Notes: a model not told the origin generated them from the sequence alone. A DNA stretch of 64,000 nucleotides from Hemileia vastatrix (GCA_030280995.1 JASXTE010000009.1:2202501-2266500); one strand, 5' to 3'. Counted from the first letter of the stretch, positions 38,061 through 49,076 are shown. Made by a program: numbers and translations.

Positions 38061-39422
38061 GTAGGGTGCAGGTCTTCTTTAGTTAATCTAGTATTCCTTA
38101 TAAACATATCCAACTTATTTTCAGCCAAAAATCAGGTGGAAAGTTTGTCCATATCAAATTACTTCTAATGCCATGATTGACTAAAAATTGATTCTCATTG
38201 CCATATAGAGAGTTGATCCCATATGACTGGATCTGGCGAAAGTGTCACCACAATTTTTGATAAGCTTAAGTTTTAAAATGTTATGATGGAAAGTAATTGC
38301 AAGTATTCTTCATTTCATCAAGTAATCCTCACAAATATTTCCACCTTTTTTTCGCCAAACATCAGGTGGACACTTTGGCCATATTTAATTGATTCTAGTT
38401 CCATTTTGATAAAAACTGATACTTATTGCCATATATAGATATTAAACCCATCAGACTGTGCCTTTCCAAAAGTGTCTACCTGAATTATGACTAAACCTCA
38501 GTTGGACACTTTTATGATGCAGAGTAGCTAGGGCAAAAGTATTCTTCAGTTGATTTGGTATTCATAATAAATTTATCCTCCTGAAGTTTAGCCTAACTTC
38601 AGGTGGACAATTTCGGAAAGCACCAGTTAGTCACTATCCTTTAAAAAAGTGTTAACCAAAATTTTGGCTAAACTTGTGGTGGACCCCTTTGATCAGCCAC
38701 AGTCAGATGAGATCAACTCTTTAGATGGGAAGTAGGATGATGTTTTGGTCAATCATGGAAAAAGAAGTAGTGTGATGTGGCCAAATTACCCCCCTGAAGG
38801 TCAGACAAACCTCAGAAGGACACTTTTTAGCAGGGAGTAACTGAGAAAAATCCATTTATCAGAAGGAAAATCTTTTATTGGATAGATGCCAAGGTTTCAT
38901 ACTTGTGTATTATGGTCAGTATTAATTATGAAAGTGTCTGTCCAAGCAATTTCATTGCCCATCATGACACATTTTGTTTTAAATGTTTCAAACTGTGTGA
39001 TACAGTATTAAGGTTTCACATAGTATAATTAAGTTCTATTAAGTGCCCTCCTATGATGCCTAAATATATAATTAAATATATTACATAATAATTTTTCTTA
39101 TATAAATTCATCAATATTTTATTTTATTATCAAATTTAATAGAGCAAGTATCCTGAATTATTATATATGGATAAGCTTAGGTTAAATCAATTTGTGCTCA
39201 ATTTGTGCTCAACAGAGGATCAAAATCAAGTTCTGGAGGATCAACTTGTGCATAATTTGTAATCAGTTGATAATCTGTCTATAATCAACCTGAGAATAAA
39301 TGTAAATCTAACTCTAATTTACTTATGTTTATAAAGTATTCATAAACCTGGCATAATTAAGGGACACTCTAAATTTCAAGAGAGGGGATTGCTAGAAATC
39401 CACCCCTAGATTTCTCGTGGTG
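38061..39422 (+). repeat. 'b' subterminal region of the outer copy
   Basis: Inverse of 26280-27640. It includes the block 'cactctaaatttcaagagagggg' directly inside the terminus. No coding sequence. Confidence 0.8.
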
Positions 39423-40300
39423 ATATGCCTGTGGAGGACCAAAGAAGCAATCTTATTACTTACTCTAAAAATTGAGCAGTAAATATATGTAGAATTAGCA
39501 GATCCTTGGAACTCAAAACTTACCAAGCTTCAAGAACGTTTTTCTGAGTATTATTGGCCATCTCGAAACACCACCCTCCCTTGGGACTCAGCTGAGTTTC
39601 TCTGAGAACTTTCAATTTTACAGAAATTTTGTAACCACCCTGTCTACAAAAACCCAGCTCAACCTCCAAAATTTAATTTCATGTGGAAATATTCAGGAAA
39701 GATTATACATCTAATCAGTCATTTAGAAAATTTCTTAAAGGGAGAAAGGGGGATAATTTGTCTTAAGGCTTTTATATTTTCAGAATGTGCAGATTTTTTT
39801 GAAATGTAAGTAATTCTATTAATTACCTCAGTAAGTTATTTTTTGCTTAATCAACATCTCAATATTCTATCTGTTGAAACAATATAAAAAAGTCTTTATA
39901 TGACCTTGAAATTAGCTACACAGAGCTTTTAGAAAGGTTGAACATAAAAAAAGGGATGAATATCTGGAAAAATTCAAAAATGATGAAATATGTCAAGTTT
40001 TGCTGGGTATTATCAAGGCTTCAGGAGTTGGAATAGACTTGAGGTTTGGGCAAAATGCATATATAATGGTAAGTCAAACAGTGTTATATTGAAATAAAAA
40101 AGGTTAAACAGAAAATTTGTTTAATATATTGAAACAGGAGCCTAATTGGAATCCAGAAGTTGAACAGCAAGCAGATGATTGTCTGTATAGAATGGGCCAA
40201 CAAAATGAAGTTCATGTACTCAAGTATTTTGTAAGCAGAAGTATTGAATTCAGCACTTATTAGATAGAAAGAAAAAAGATTGAGCGATCAATGTAGGTGA
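39423..40300 (+). pseudogene. SNF2-family helicase-like ATPase, 3' half
   Basis: Continues the frame cut at 18280: across the junction, with one ATA removed, the reading is LMNVICLWRTKEAILL, the conserved '.ICLRRTKE' element. Then LQERFSEYYWPSRNT, LSILQKFCNHPVY, SGKIIHLISHLENFLKGERG and FSECADFFEM; after an intron near 39806-39910 come LLGIIKASGVGIDLRFGQNAY and, after another near 40070-40140, EPNWNPEVEQQADDCLYRMGQQ, helicase motifs V and VI. It ends near YIERKKIERS (about 40290). Stops at several sites (for example after DSAEFL) confirm a pseudogene. Confidence 0.85.
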
Positions 40301-40613
40301 AATTTTCTTTGTATAAAGTTGCATCATAGCTAAAAAATTTATTTATTCTAATTTTTTAAGGCTAAGTGTCCCAAACATTAGAAACAAGGAAAATGAGTCT
40401 GCTAGATTATTGATTTGTGAATTCATTAATAACGCACATTAGAATTTGAAATTTGTTGAAGTATGTAGGAAATGTTTGTTGGGGCTTGACAATTAAGAAG
40501 TCTTTATTGTTGAGGATTGAGAGAAGCTAGATATAAAGAAGAATAGCAGTCACTTGGCAAGCCCCTGGGGACTGAAAAAGAATTAAAGTGAGTCTCAATT
40601 GAGAATACCAAAT
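40301..40613. other. Short region between convergent pseudogenes
   Basis: It lies between the end of the SNF2 relic (plus) and the stop of the minus-strand pseudogene at 40614. No feature recognised. Confidence 0.35.
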
Positions 40614-41198
40614 TTAATCTATCATATAATGCCAAGTTGTTAAGTATTTCTCCTGAATAAGGGGAATTTTCTCAGACTTGAATGTGTTTATGGTCAAGAT
40701 TTTGTGCAAGTCTTGAGAATTCTTCAGATCTCCATGGCAATAAAATCCGCTTATAAGAACCTTCATCATAAATTTCAGTGTCTGAGCAACATTTGACATT
40801 TTTAAAAAGATTCTAATAGGTTTCACCACTTGGCGGTTGTTTAAGAAGGTGAGTTCAGTTAAAATAATTCTGAAAAATATTGTCAAAACTATATAAGCCT
40901 GTGGAAAAAATAAGAGAAAAATATTATTTCTTACTTTATTTTTTATTTTATTTTTTTACTTTCTTATTTCAACTTTTTCACAGAAACTAACACAATCTTT
41001 TCTGAGTCTTAACTTATCAGAATAACCTATAAACCAACGGTGAAGAACACCCATTTGATTTAGGTAAAAAATATAAGTAGAGTCCATTGAATAAGAAACC
41101 AAATAATTAGTTTTCAAAGCTTTATCCCAGTGATTAATGATAATTTTTGCCAAAAGTTGATTCCACTTGTGATACCAATCAAAATTTCAAGCAAACAT
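40614..41198 (-). pseudogene. Hypothetical host gene, 3' part, interrupted by gypsy element 1
   Basis: Unknown protein on the minus strand. 41198-40957 reads FDWYHKWNQLLAKIIINHWD and continues through MGVLHRWFIGYSDKLRLRKD to a TAA. A second exon probably follows at 40898-40614 after a CCACAG acceptor (AYIVLTIFFRIILTEL..., ending at 40614); the donor before it is not clear. The upstream part of the frame lies beyond the retrotransposon at 53058-53265. Removing element 1 with one target duplication gives a continuous frame, except for one TGA where Trp would fit (FA-stop-NFDW). Confidence 0.6.
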
Positions 41199-42271
41199 TG
41201 TGGTCTTCCAACATGGGCTGAGCCCTTTGTTGGTTTATTTGGTGTTGTTTTGGTATGCCTTAAAGGGCATTATTTAAATAATTAGGTATTTTTCAGGAAT
41301 TATGCAGCAAATATTGTGACTACAGGGATCTGGAAACTACCATTGGATATCCCTAGTTTTTCTCTATATTTTATGTCGTGTGGATATATTTCATAGCTTA
41401 AGTATTTGGAGGATCATTTCTCACTTTTCATTTTAAAAGATTGCTGTTCAACTTTTTTTTTCAAGTTTTACCGGATAACCTTAACTCTTAGGGTTAAGTG
41501 CTTAGTACCTTGGGAAAGAGCAGAATTTTCTCTACATTTCATGTCCCAATGTTGTTTTAGTGTAATTATGTGTTTTAAGGGTTTTAGTAGTTGTAGGTGA
41601 ATTTTCTAAGTAGTTTGGGTGCTTTTGGTGGTTTTCTGGCTTCAGGGTGGTCAGGCTGCTTCAGGCGGGTGGACTGCCTGCCTCAGTGCTAGAGGGCTGG
41701 GAGGTGCTTCTAGGGAGGTTTTATGCAATTTGGTGGTCAGGAATTCCGGATTCACAGGTGTGCATGGGCTCTTAGTAGTCGGTGTGTATAGAGTGAATAA
41801 GACAGTTTGGGGTAACTTTAATTATCATACAACCATCCGGAGGTGATATCCTTGTTCCTCACTCAGTTTTCACTCTTTTTTGGCCACAATTGGCTGTGTT
41901 TGTTGCAAGGTTAGTTCTTTATTTACCTCAACTTTGGAAGCTTTTTTCTCTGGTGTAGTCTTGCAAGCTATATCAAGTATTATTGCTGTCTCTGGTGTGG
42001 ATTTGAAGCCCACATCAAGTATCTTTTCTTTCTCTGGTGTGGACACTGGTCTACGTTTCAGTTCTTTGGTTCAGTAGTCTGTTTGGGGACTACTTTCTTG
42101 GCTTATCAAGCAGTCAAGTGTGTTGAAAAAGGGGCTTTAGCAAACAGGAACCAACTTACTTTAGCAAGTAAATCTTACTCTATTTTTCTAAAGGGAAAGG
42201 GGATTTTCTCTCTGGGTCTTCTCCAACTCCCTTGGTCAAGGCCTATAGCTAGTACTATAGGATTGTATACA
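41199..42271 (+). repeat. 5' LTR of gypsy element 1
   Basis: Begins TGTGGTCTTCCAACAT, ends GGATTGTATACA. Short open frames inside are not genes. A tRNA primer site should follow at about 42272-42290 (ACGTGGGGTTTACAG), but the tRNA was not identified. Confidence 0.85.
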
Positions 42272-42351
42272 ACGTGGGGTTTACAGATCTGTTAGTTCTT
42301 TGGAATCTCTGTTTCCTGTGATTGGCTCTTTCTGTGATTTGGACTTGAAGA

Positions 42352-43379
42352 ATGGCTTCTGGTTCTTCTATTCCTGTGGTGACTGTCAATGGGGGGGAAG
42401 GTCCGCCTGCAGTGATGGTTAGGGAATGTGTGAGGATTAAAACTTGGGATGGTACCAAGTTTAATAGTGAAGATATAAAGTGGTTTCTAGAGAAATATGA
42501 AACTTCTGCTGGAGTTAGAGGTTTTGGTAAGGGATCTGGTTTGATTCCTGTAGATGGAAAATCTGTTGGTGGTCCTGGTCCTCAGGAATTTTCTAGGAAC
42601 AAGGTAGTGAAGCCAAGGGCTCACTTTGAGAGGCCAGCAGTTTCTGGCCAATTTAATGTTATGGACTCTGTTCCATATAGGATGAACCAGGGTCAGGTTT
42701 CCCTTACTTATGGGGAGTTATATGATATCAGTCCTGGATTGGCAGATAGAAAAAAGATGTTATTGACCAGAAGAAGAGTGTCTTCTGGGGAAGTAGAATA
42801 CATATGTGATTCAGCTGAGAAGCTTGGTGAGGGGTTGGAAACTCATTTTTCTGCTTCTCTGGGATATGTCAACGTCACCCTGAATGGCAGGGAGGCTAGG
42901 GCATTGGTTGATTCAGGTTCTCAGATTAACCTGATTTCTTTGTTTGAGGCTACTCATTTGGGCCTCCCCATCAAAACTGGTATTGGCGGAAATTTGAGAG
43001 GTATAGGCTGTCGTTTAACGGGGTTTATAGGAACCTTCTAATTTGTTAAGTGTGATGTTGGTGGAGACTCCAGAAAGGCTCTTTTTTACATTGCTAAATG
43101 TAATGTTAAAGCTGTTTTAAGTGTGCCATTTTTGATGGATTTCCAGGCAAGAATTGGTTATCAATTTGACATGGGAATTTTTTTGGAGTTGACTGGTGAA
43201 GACAAGAGGAGGCTTCACATGAGGTTTTCATCTCCTGGAGATGATGGTTGGGAAACCAGGCCTGGTTTGTTGTCAATGTGTCAATGCATGGATTGTTGCA
43301 GGAGGAGAAAAGAAGTGGGTGCCACCTCTGAATTTTTAGAGTGTGGCTCAGGCTCTATTGAGAGTCTGTCTTTTTACTA
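42352..43379 (+). pseudogene. gag remnant plus aspartic protease of gypsy element 1
   Basis: ATG at 42352 (MASGSSIPVVTVNG). After about 55 codons (VRIKTWDGTKFNSEDIKWFL) the usual capsid region is missing, and the frame passes to a Gly/Pro-rich linker, so gag carries a large internal deletion. From about codon 175 lies a retropepsin: VTLNGREARALVDSGSQINL with the catalytic D-S-G, then HLGLPIKTGIGGNLRGIG. A stop at 43039-43041 interrupts it; the frame then continues (VPFLMDFQARIGYQFDMGIF) to 43379. Confidence 0.75.
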
Positions 43380-44168
43380 ATGATGAGGGCTGATCACCCA
43401 AGTGATACAACCTCTCCCCAAGATGAGGAAATCCAAGGTTGTAGTAGGTCAGCTCCCTTGGAGATATACCAAGTGGATTTTCAACTTTCTCTTTTTAATT
43501 TTTCTATTCTCTGCAAGTATTCTTCAAGTTTTTTATCAAATCTCTATCCTTTTCCAAGATTTTCAATTAATATTAATTCAAGTTCAAAAAGAAAGATGAG
43601 TTATATATCTTTATTGAGAAATATGCAGAAAAGATTTGGAGTGGTGAGATTTGGAAGTAAAAGTAAGTCCTCCCAATTGTGCACTGCTAGGGTTTCTTCT
43701 ACACCTTTCAAAAACATTACCTTGGCCATGCCTGTGAGCATTGGGGAAACCCCTGGTTATTTTTGTAGGCAAGAAGAAAACCCAAGAAAAGAAAATGAAA
43801 ATTTCAAGATAGTTCAAGAAAATCAAGAAAAAAATCTGAAGATAATGAAGAAAGAAGACAAAAATTATTTTTCTGAAGATCAGCAAGATCTTGTTTTGGG
43901 CCTCTGGCAAGTGGTTAAACTGCACAAATTTTTGAAGAATGAAGATCATGAAGATTTAGTTTTTAGCCTCAAGCATGCGAATAAACTGCACAGTTTTAGA
44001 GGATGTGATTCTGAAGATGAATCAAGATTTGAAGATTTGGTAGATGGAAGTGAAGATGAAGATGTGGAATTGTGGAAAAGCTTTGGAGTGGTGAGATTGG
44101 GGAGTAAAAGAAAGTCCTCCCAATAGTGAACCGCTAGGGTTTCTTCTACACCTTTCAAAAACATTACC
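43380..44168 (+). pseudogene. Acidic protease-to-RT linker of gypsy element 1
   Basis: Open 43380-44126. It is rich in Glu, Asp, Lys and Ser (DSEDESRFEDLVDGSEDEDV) with repeated units of form KLHKF..NEDHEDLVF. It contains two copies of FGVVRxGSKxKSSQ followed by ARVSSTPFKNITLA, starting at 43634 and 44080. No catalytic domain. The same linker and duplication occur in element 2 (63248-64000). Confidence 0.65.
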
Positions 44169-46263
44169 TTGGCCACACATGTGATCAATGGGGAAACCCT
44201 TGGTTTTTGCTACAGGTCTGGTGGAGAAGACATCCTGAATATCCCTCAAGTTGACAGTAGAGCTGCAAAGTATAAGAATGTGGCACAGAAGATTAGGCCT
44301 GTCAATGAGCCTATTCCTGTAGGTTTGAATCCTCCATTGAAGAGACCTCCATTGTCAAGAGATCTGTACTGTACTCCTCTGGTGAAGAGTCCTCCTGTTT
44401 TTGAGGAAACTGCTAGAGTGGCAATGGAAAGGTTGAAGGTTGTTAATTTTTGTCCTGATGGTTGGTTGTCTGAGGAGGAAATGAAGTTGTTGTTGCACAT
44501 TATTGTGCTGAGGAAGAAGGCGGTTGCATTTGTTGAAGAGGAAAGGGGTGTGTTGAAACACTCTTATGGGGAACCTTACTTGATTCCTTTGGTTTGTCAT
44601 GAACCTTGGCAAATCAAACCTATTCCAATCCCTGTTGCTATCCAGGATGATTTTGTAGATATTGATAGATAAAGTGTCAGGACAGGATTGTATGAAAAAT
44701 CAACTTCTAGTTACTCAAGTCCGGTTTTATGTGTTAAAAAGCACAATTGAAAGCTCAGGGTGGTACATGATCTTAGAGCCCTGAATAGACTTACTATCAA
44801 GGATGCGGGAATGCTTCCAAGTGCAGAAAAATTTGTGGAAGCCTTTGCTGGAAGGGTTTGTTATGGTTTGGGTGATATTATGGGTGGTTATGATGAAAGG
44901 GAAATTCATAATTATTCACAGACACTCACAACATTGGAGACTCCTCTGGGGAGATTTCAGCTAACTAGGTTGCCTCAAGGAGAAACTATTTCAGTATCTG
45001 TTTATCAAGCACAAATGGCTTGAACTTTACAGGATGAGGTGCCTCCTCATGCTGAAATTTTTATTGATGATGGTAGATTTAAAGTACCCTACACTGATTA
45101 TGGAAATGAAGTTCTGAAAGAGAACCCAAGTATAAGGAGATTTGTTTGGGAGTATACAGTTACTCTAGAGAGAGTATTGTTCAGAATTGAAGAGTCTGGC
45201 TTGAGAATTTCTGGGTCAAAGTTTTGTTATTGTGTTCCGGATCTGGAAATTCTTGGGCATGTGGTATGTAAAGAAGGGAGATTTATGGCAAAGAAGCAGG
45301 TTAATAAAATTCATTCATGTCCAAGGCCTTAAAATACTACTGAATTCAGATGATTTTTGGGAGTTTGTGTGTATGTCAGGATTTTCATTAAAGATTTTTC
45401 TTTGTTGGCTTCACCTTTAAGGAGGTTGACCAGGAAAGATGCAGAGAGTGAATGGACTTAATAGTGTGAAGAGGCTTTTCAGAAGTTGAAGAAGGTGTTG
45501 GGTGAATATATTATTCTTCACAAGTTGGATTATGGTAGAGAAGCTGGAAAAATTTATCTGGCAGTGGACTCAAGTTATATTGCTGCTGGTGCTGTTTTGT
45601 TTTAGAAAGATAAATCTGGTAAGGTCAGGCCAGTAAGGTATGAGTCTGTGGTTTTTAATGAGGTGGAATCTAGGTACACTCAACCAAATTTTAATTGTGC
45701 AGTGTAGAAAAGATCTTAAAGAAGCTATTACTTTTTTTGGGGGGGAGCATTTTGAGATGCAGGTGGACACTAAATCTCTGGTTCAAATGATCAACACACC
45801 TAGCCTTCCAAATGCTTCAATGACTAGGTGGGTGGAATTTATTCATAATTTTTCTTTTGACCTGGTTCACAAGCCCAGTAAAACTTTTACAATGCCAGAT
45901 GGATTGTCAAGGAGACAGCCCACAGATGAAGATTCTAATCCTGAAGAGTGTGACAAAGATGTTCCAGTTGTTAGACCCAGCACAAACGGTGCTGGAGATT
46001 TTTATCTTTTCCCCAATGAGGCTAAACTGGGTGATTGTTCTCTCCTCCGCCAAGAGGATAAACTGGATGTTTCTGATCTTGATTCTGTTGATCAGGATAT
46101 TTTTTTTGATGAAGATGGGGCTGTTGTTTTGGATGGCTCAAATCTGGAAAATGGTGTTTTTGTTAGTGAACTGGATTTTCATAAGATTCAGTGGAAGGTG
46201 AGGGAATTACCAAAGTTTAGAGTTTGTTGTCCTGGATGGGCCTGTCTTGTTTCTCATGTGTAA
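44169..46263 (+). pseudogene. Reverse transcriptase and RNase H of gypsy element 1
   Basis: Reverse transcriptase pieces: RAAKYKNVAQKIRPVNEPIP and LLSEEEMKL-type upstream part (44169-44672), then VVHDLRALNRLTIKDAG, YGLGDIMGGYDERE, TRLPQGETISVSVYQAQMA (44760-45023) and IFIDDGRFKVPYTDYG with the D-D pair of the active site (45039-45332). RNase H: YLAVDSSYIAAGAV-like region with stops, then EMQVDTKSLVQMINTPSLP and FTMPDGLSRRQPTDEDS (45640-46263). At least six stops or frameshifts. 'MPDGLSRR' is wording I associate with rust gypsy elements. Confidence 0.82.
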
Positions 46264-46293
46264 ACTGGCAGTTTTGATGGTAGGGTTGTACCC

Positions 46294-47102
46294 TTGGATG
46301 TTGTTTCTCTGGGTTTCGGGGGTCAGACTGGATTTTTTTGTTTTGCTGAATATCTGTTGACCTTGGAGAGGCCAGATATTTGTGATGAGATGAAGTTGGC
46401 GACTGTTGACAGAGGGCCAGAGTTTGAAGCTGAATTCAAAGAGGCTGTGGAAAGTATTGGTTCTAAATTTAGAGTGGCTAATCTTTATTATTCTGAAGCT
46501 GAAGGAATGGTTGAAAGGGGCCATCAAGTTATCAAGAATTCTCTGGTCAAGATGTGCGGAGATAGCGCTGAAAAATGGAGACATTATTTACCCTTGGTGT
46601 TATTTGCTGAAAGGGTCACGGTGAAAAGGACAACTGGGTATTCTCCTTATGAATTAATTTTTGGTCAGAAAGCTGTAATGCCAGTGGATCTGGAAGGCGT
46701 CTCTTATCTTGGAATTGACTGATATGATGTGTGCTCAACAGAAGATTTGATCTGTTCCAGCATGCAACAGTTAGAATGTAGAGAGAATGTCATGAGAAGG
46801 CATACTCTAGAAAGATGAAGATAAGAATCCAATCAGTCAGATACTGGGACAAGAAGTTGGCTCATAGACTCAGGAATCCCTTGAAACCTGGTTTTTTGGT
46901 TTTGGTGTATAATAGAAGTTTGGAGAGACAGTGGGGAAAAATGTTTGCTGACAGATGGAATTGATCTTAAAGAGTCAGATCTCAGGTGTCTGGAGGTTCT
47001 TATTTTTTGGAAGAGTTGGATAGTGCAGTCTTAAAGAAGAGAGTGGATGCTGATCAGGTGAAGAGATTTCACCCTAGAGGCACTAGAAGTGAAGAAGATT
47101 GA
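46294..47102 (+). pseudogene. Integrase remnant of gypsy element 1 with core deletion
   Basis: LLTLERPDI is followed directly by MKLATVDRGPEFEAEFKEAV. Compared with element 2, about 150 codons holding the zinc-binding H2C2 part and the first catalytic Asp are missing near 46390. Retained: VDRGPEFEAEF (second Asp), EAEGMVERGHQVIK (Glu region), RTTGYSPYELIFGQ, YWDKKLAHRLRNPLKPGFLV, and the C-terminal RFHPRGTRSEED ending at 47102. Confidence 0.8.
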
Positions 47103-48153
47103 CTCCACAATGAGGATAAACTATGAAACAATATATAAATTTGGATTTTTCGTGGTGATGCTGTACATCTGTTTTGTTGGAAACTTTTGTTAGAAGGTAC
47201 CCATGGGTGGGGTTCTGGATATTGCCTTGGAAAGTGTGGGGGTGACTGATGGGCTCACTGCTCTATCAACAGTTACCCCAGATTTTCTGTTTCCAACTCC
47301 TTCTCTTAATTTGGTTTAACCCTGGTATTGGTTTATCTTCACAGGTTTAGTCCTCTATGACTTTAAACAGGAAGTTTCTTTTTGTTTTCAAGTGCGGGAC
47401 TGTTAACAATTATTGGTTTTGATTTGTGTTGGATGTTGTGTTTTTGATAGAAGGTACCAGGGGGGGGCTTCTAGATTTTATTTTGGAAAGTGAGGGGGTA
47501 ACTGATGAGCTGGCTTCTCTGTAGAACAGTTACCCCATAATTTCTGTTTCAAGTATTTTGTTTGTCCTAGTTGAACACTAGTTCTGGTTTTTGTTATTTA
47601 GGTGTAGTCCACTATGACTTTAAATTGGCTTTAGACTGGCTTCTGTGTTTCCTTGGAATGGCAGCGGATCACTGGTGGTCTCCCATCATTTTTACTTATT
47701 GGATGGAGCCCACCCAGTGATCATATCTTTGGATTGGACTTTTTTTCTTTTTTTCTGAATTTTGTGTTCATGTTTGTGTTAGAGAGTAGTTTTAGATTTT
47801 TTTCTTTTTTTCTCTTTTTTTATTTTAAATTTTTATGGGGGTTATTAGGATCTAAAGAGGGAAATATCACAAGTTATGATGTTACCACATTAGGGCCACC
47901 TGGATGTGGGCAAGCATTGGTGGGAAAAAGCTTATCAATTGGCAGGGCAATTCTATTTTCTTTTTTTTCTTTCTTATTTATTTCAATGATTTCTTTGTTT
48001 CAATATTTATTATTTTCTTTAATTTTTAATTTTGATCAGTTCATCAATTGGCTAGGAGATACCATTTGTTATAATTATTTAGTTCATATTATTTTATTTA
48101 TATCATTTTAATTTCATTTTCAATTTTTTTTTAGTATTTTAGTAGTTTAGTAG
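47103..48153 (+). other. 3' noncoding part of gypsy element 1 with repeated blocks
   Basis: A block 'gaaggtacc..ggg' ... 'ggggtaactgatgagctggcttctctgt..aacagttacccca' is present at about 47195-47290 and 47450-47535 and again at about 50945-51035. A 152-codon frame (47653-48111) is a hydrophobic by-product of T-rich DNA and is not called. Confidence 0.6.
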
Positions 48154-48986
48154 ATAAAAAAAATAAAAATAAAAATAAAAATAAAAATAAAAATAAAAAT
48201 AAAAATAAAAATAAAAATAAAAATAAAAATAAAAATAAAAATAAAAATAAAAATAAAAATAAAAATAAAAATAAAAATAAAAATAAAAATAAAAATAAAA
48301 ATAAAAATAAAAATAAAAATAAAAATAAAAATAAAAATAAAAATAAAAATAAAAATAAAAATAAAAATAAAAATAAAAATAAAAATAAAAATAAAAATAA
48401 AAATAAAAATAAAAATAAAAATAAAAATAAAAATAAAAATAAAAATAAAAATAAAAATAAAAATAAAAATAAAAATAAAAATAAAAATAAAAATAAAAAT
48501 AAAAATAAAAATAAAAATAAAAATAAAAATAAAAATAAAAATAAAAATAAAAATAAAAATAAAAATAAAAATAAAAATAAAAATAAAAATAAAAATAAAA
48601 ATAAAAATAAAAATAAAAATAAAAATAAAAATAAAAATAAAAATAAAAATAAAAATAAAAATAAAAATAAAAATAAAAATAAAAATAAAAATAAAAATAA
48701 AAATAAAAATAAAAATAAAAATAAAAATAAAAATAAAAATAAAAATAAAAATAAAAATAAAAATAAAAATAAAAATAAAAATAAAAATAAAAATAAAAAT
48801 AAAAATAAAAATAAAAATAAAAATAAAAATAAAAATAAAAATAAAAATAAAAATAAAAATAAAAATAAAAATAAAAATAAAAATAAAAATAAAAATAAAA
48901 ATAAAAATAAAAATAAAAATAAAAATAAAAATAAAAATAAAAATAAAAATAAAAATAAAAATAAAAATAAAAATAAAAATAAAAAT
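48154..48986. repeat. (AAAAAT)n hexanucleotide array, about 830 bp
   Basis: Near-perfect period-6 repeat of about 138 copies inside element 1. Element 2 has only a few copies of the same motif at the homologous place (about 58548-58580). Confidence 0.97.
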
Positions 48987-49076
48987 ATAATTATAATTAA
49001 AATTAAAATTAAAAATAAAAATAAAGTTGAAAATAAAAATTTAAATATAATAAAACAAATTTTTTATATATGTCTG

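Larger units (their letters stand above)
18281..39422. mobile_element. Outer giant CACTA-type element with no recognisable genes, with three nested insertions
   Basis: Left end 'a' at 18281 (CACCACGGGAAATCTGGGGG) and right end 'b' at 39422 (minus: CACCACGAGAAATCTAGGGG). The target duplication is ATA: removing 18281-39422 plus one ATA joins the SNF2 frame exactly. Without its passengers (inner copy 26280-35566, solo LTR 23278-24454, MITE 36810-36975, each with one duplication) it is about 10.5 kb. The left 1.3 kb holds ATGCATA-rich DNA, the body holds 606-bp units with palindromes, and the right 1.4 kb is a different subterminal region. No frame longer than about 140 codons exists and none resembles a known protein, so it would depend on a transposase made elsewhere. 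Confidence 0.88.

Noticed and set aside
18281..39422. Assembly artefact creating an inverted duplication
   Set aside because: The arms differ by several percent, hold different secondary insertions and have matching target duplications at both nesting levels; an artefact would give identical arms.
41406..42295. Series of short plus-strand frames
   Set aside because: They fall in the 5' LTR; the homologous LTRs do not keep the same frames open.
43611..44612. Several minus-strand frames of 75-112 codons
   Set aside because: Shadows of the acidic linker and RT on the plus strand, where the protein similarity lies.
47653..48111. 152-codon hydrophobic frame
   Set aside because: T-rich 3' region of a retrotransposon; the counterpart in element 2 is not open in the same frame over this length.
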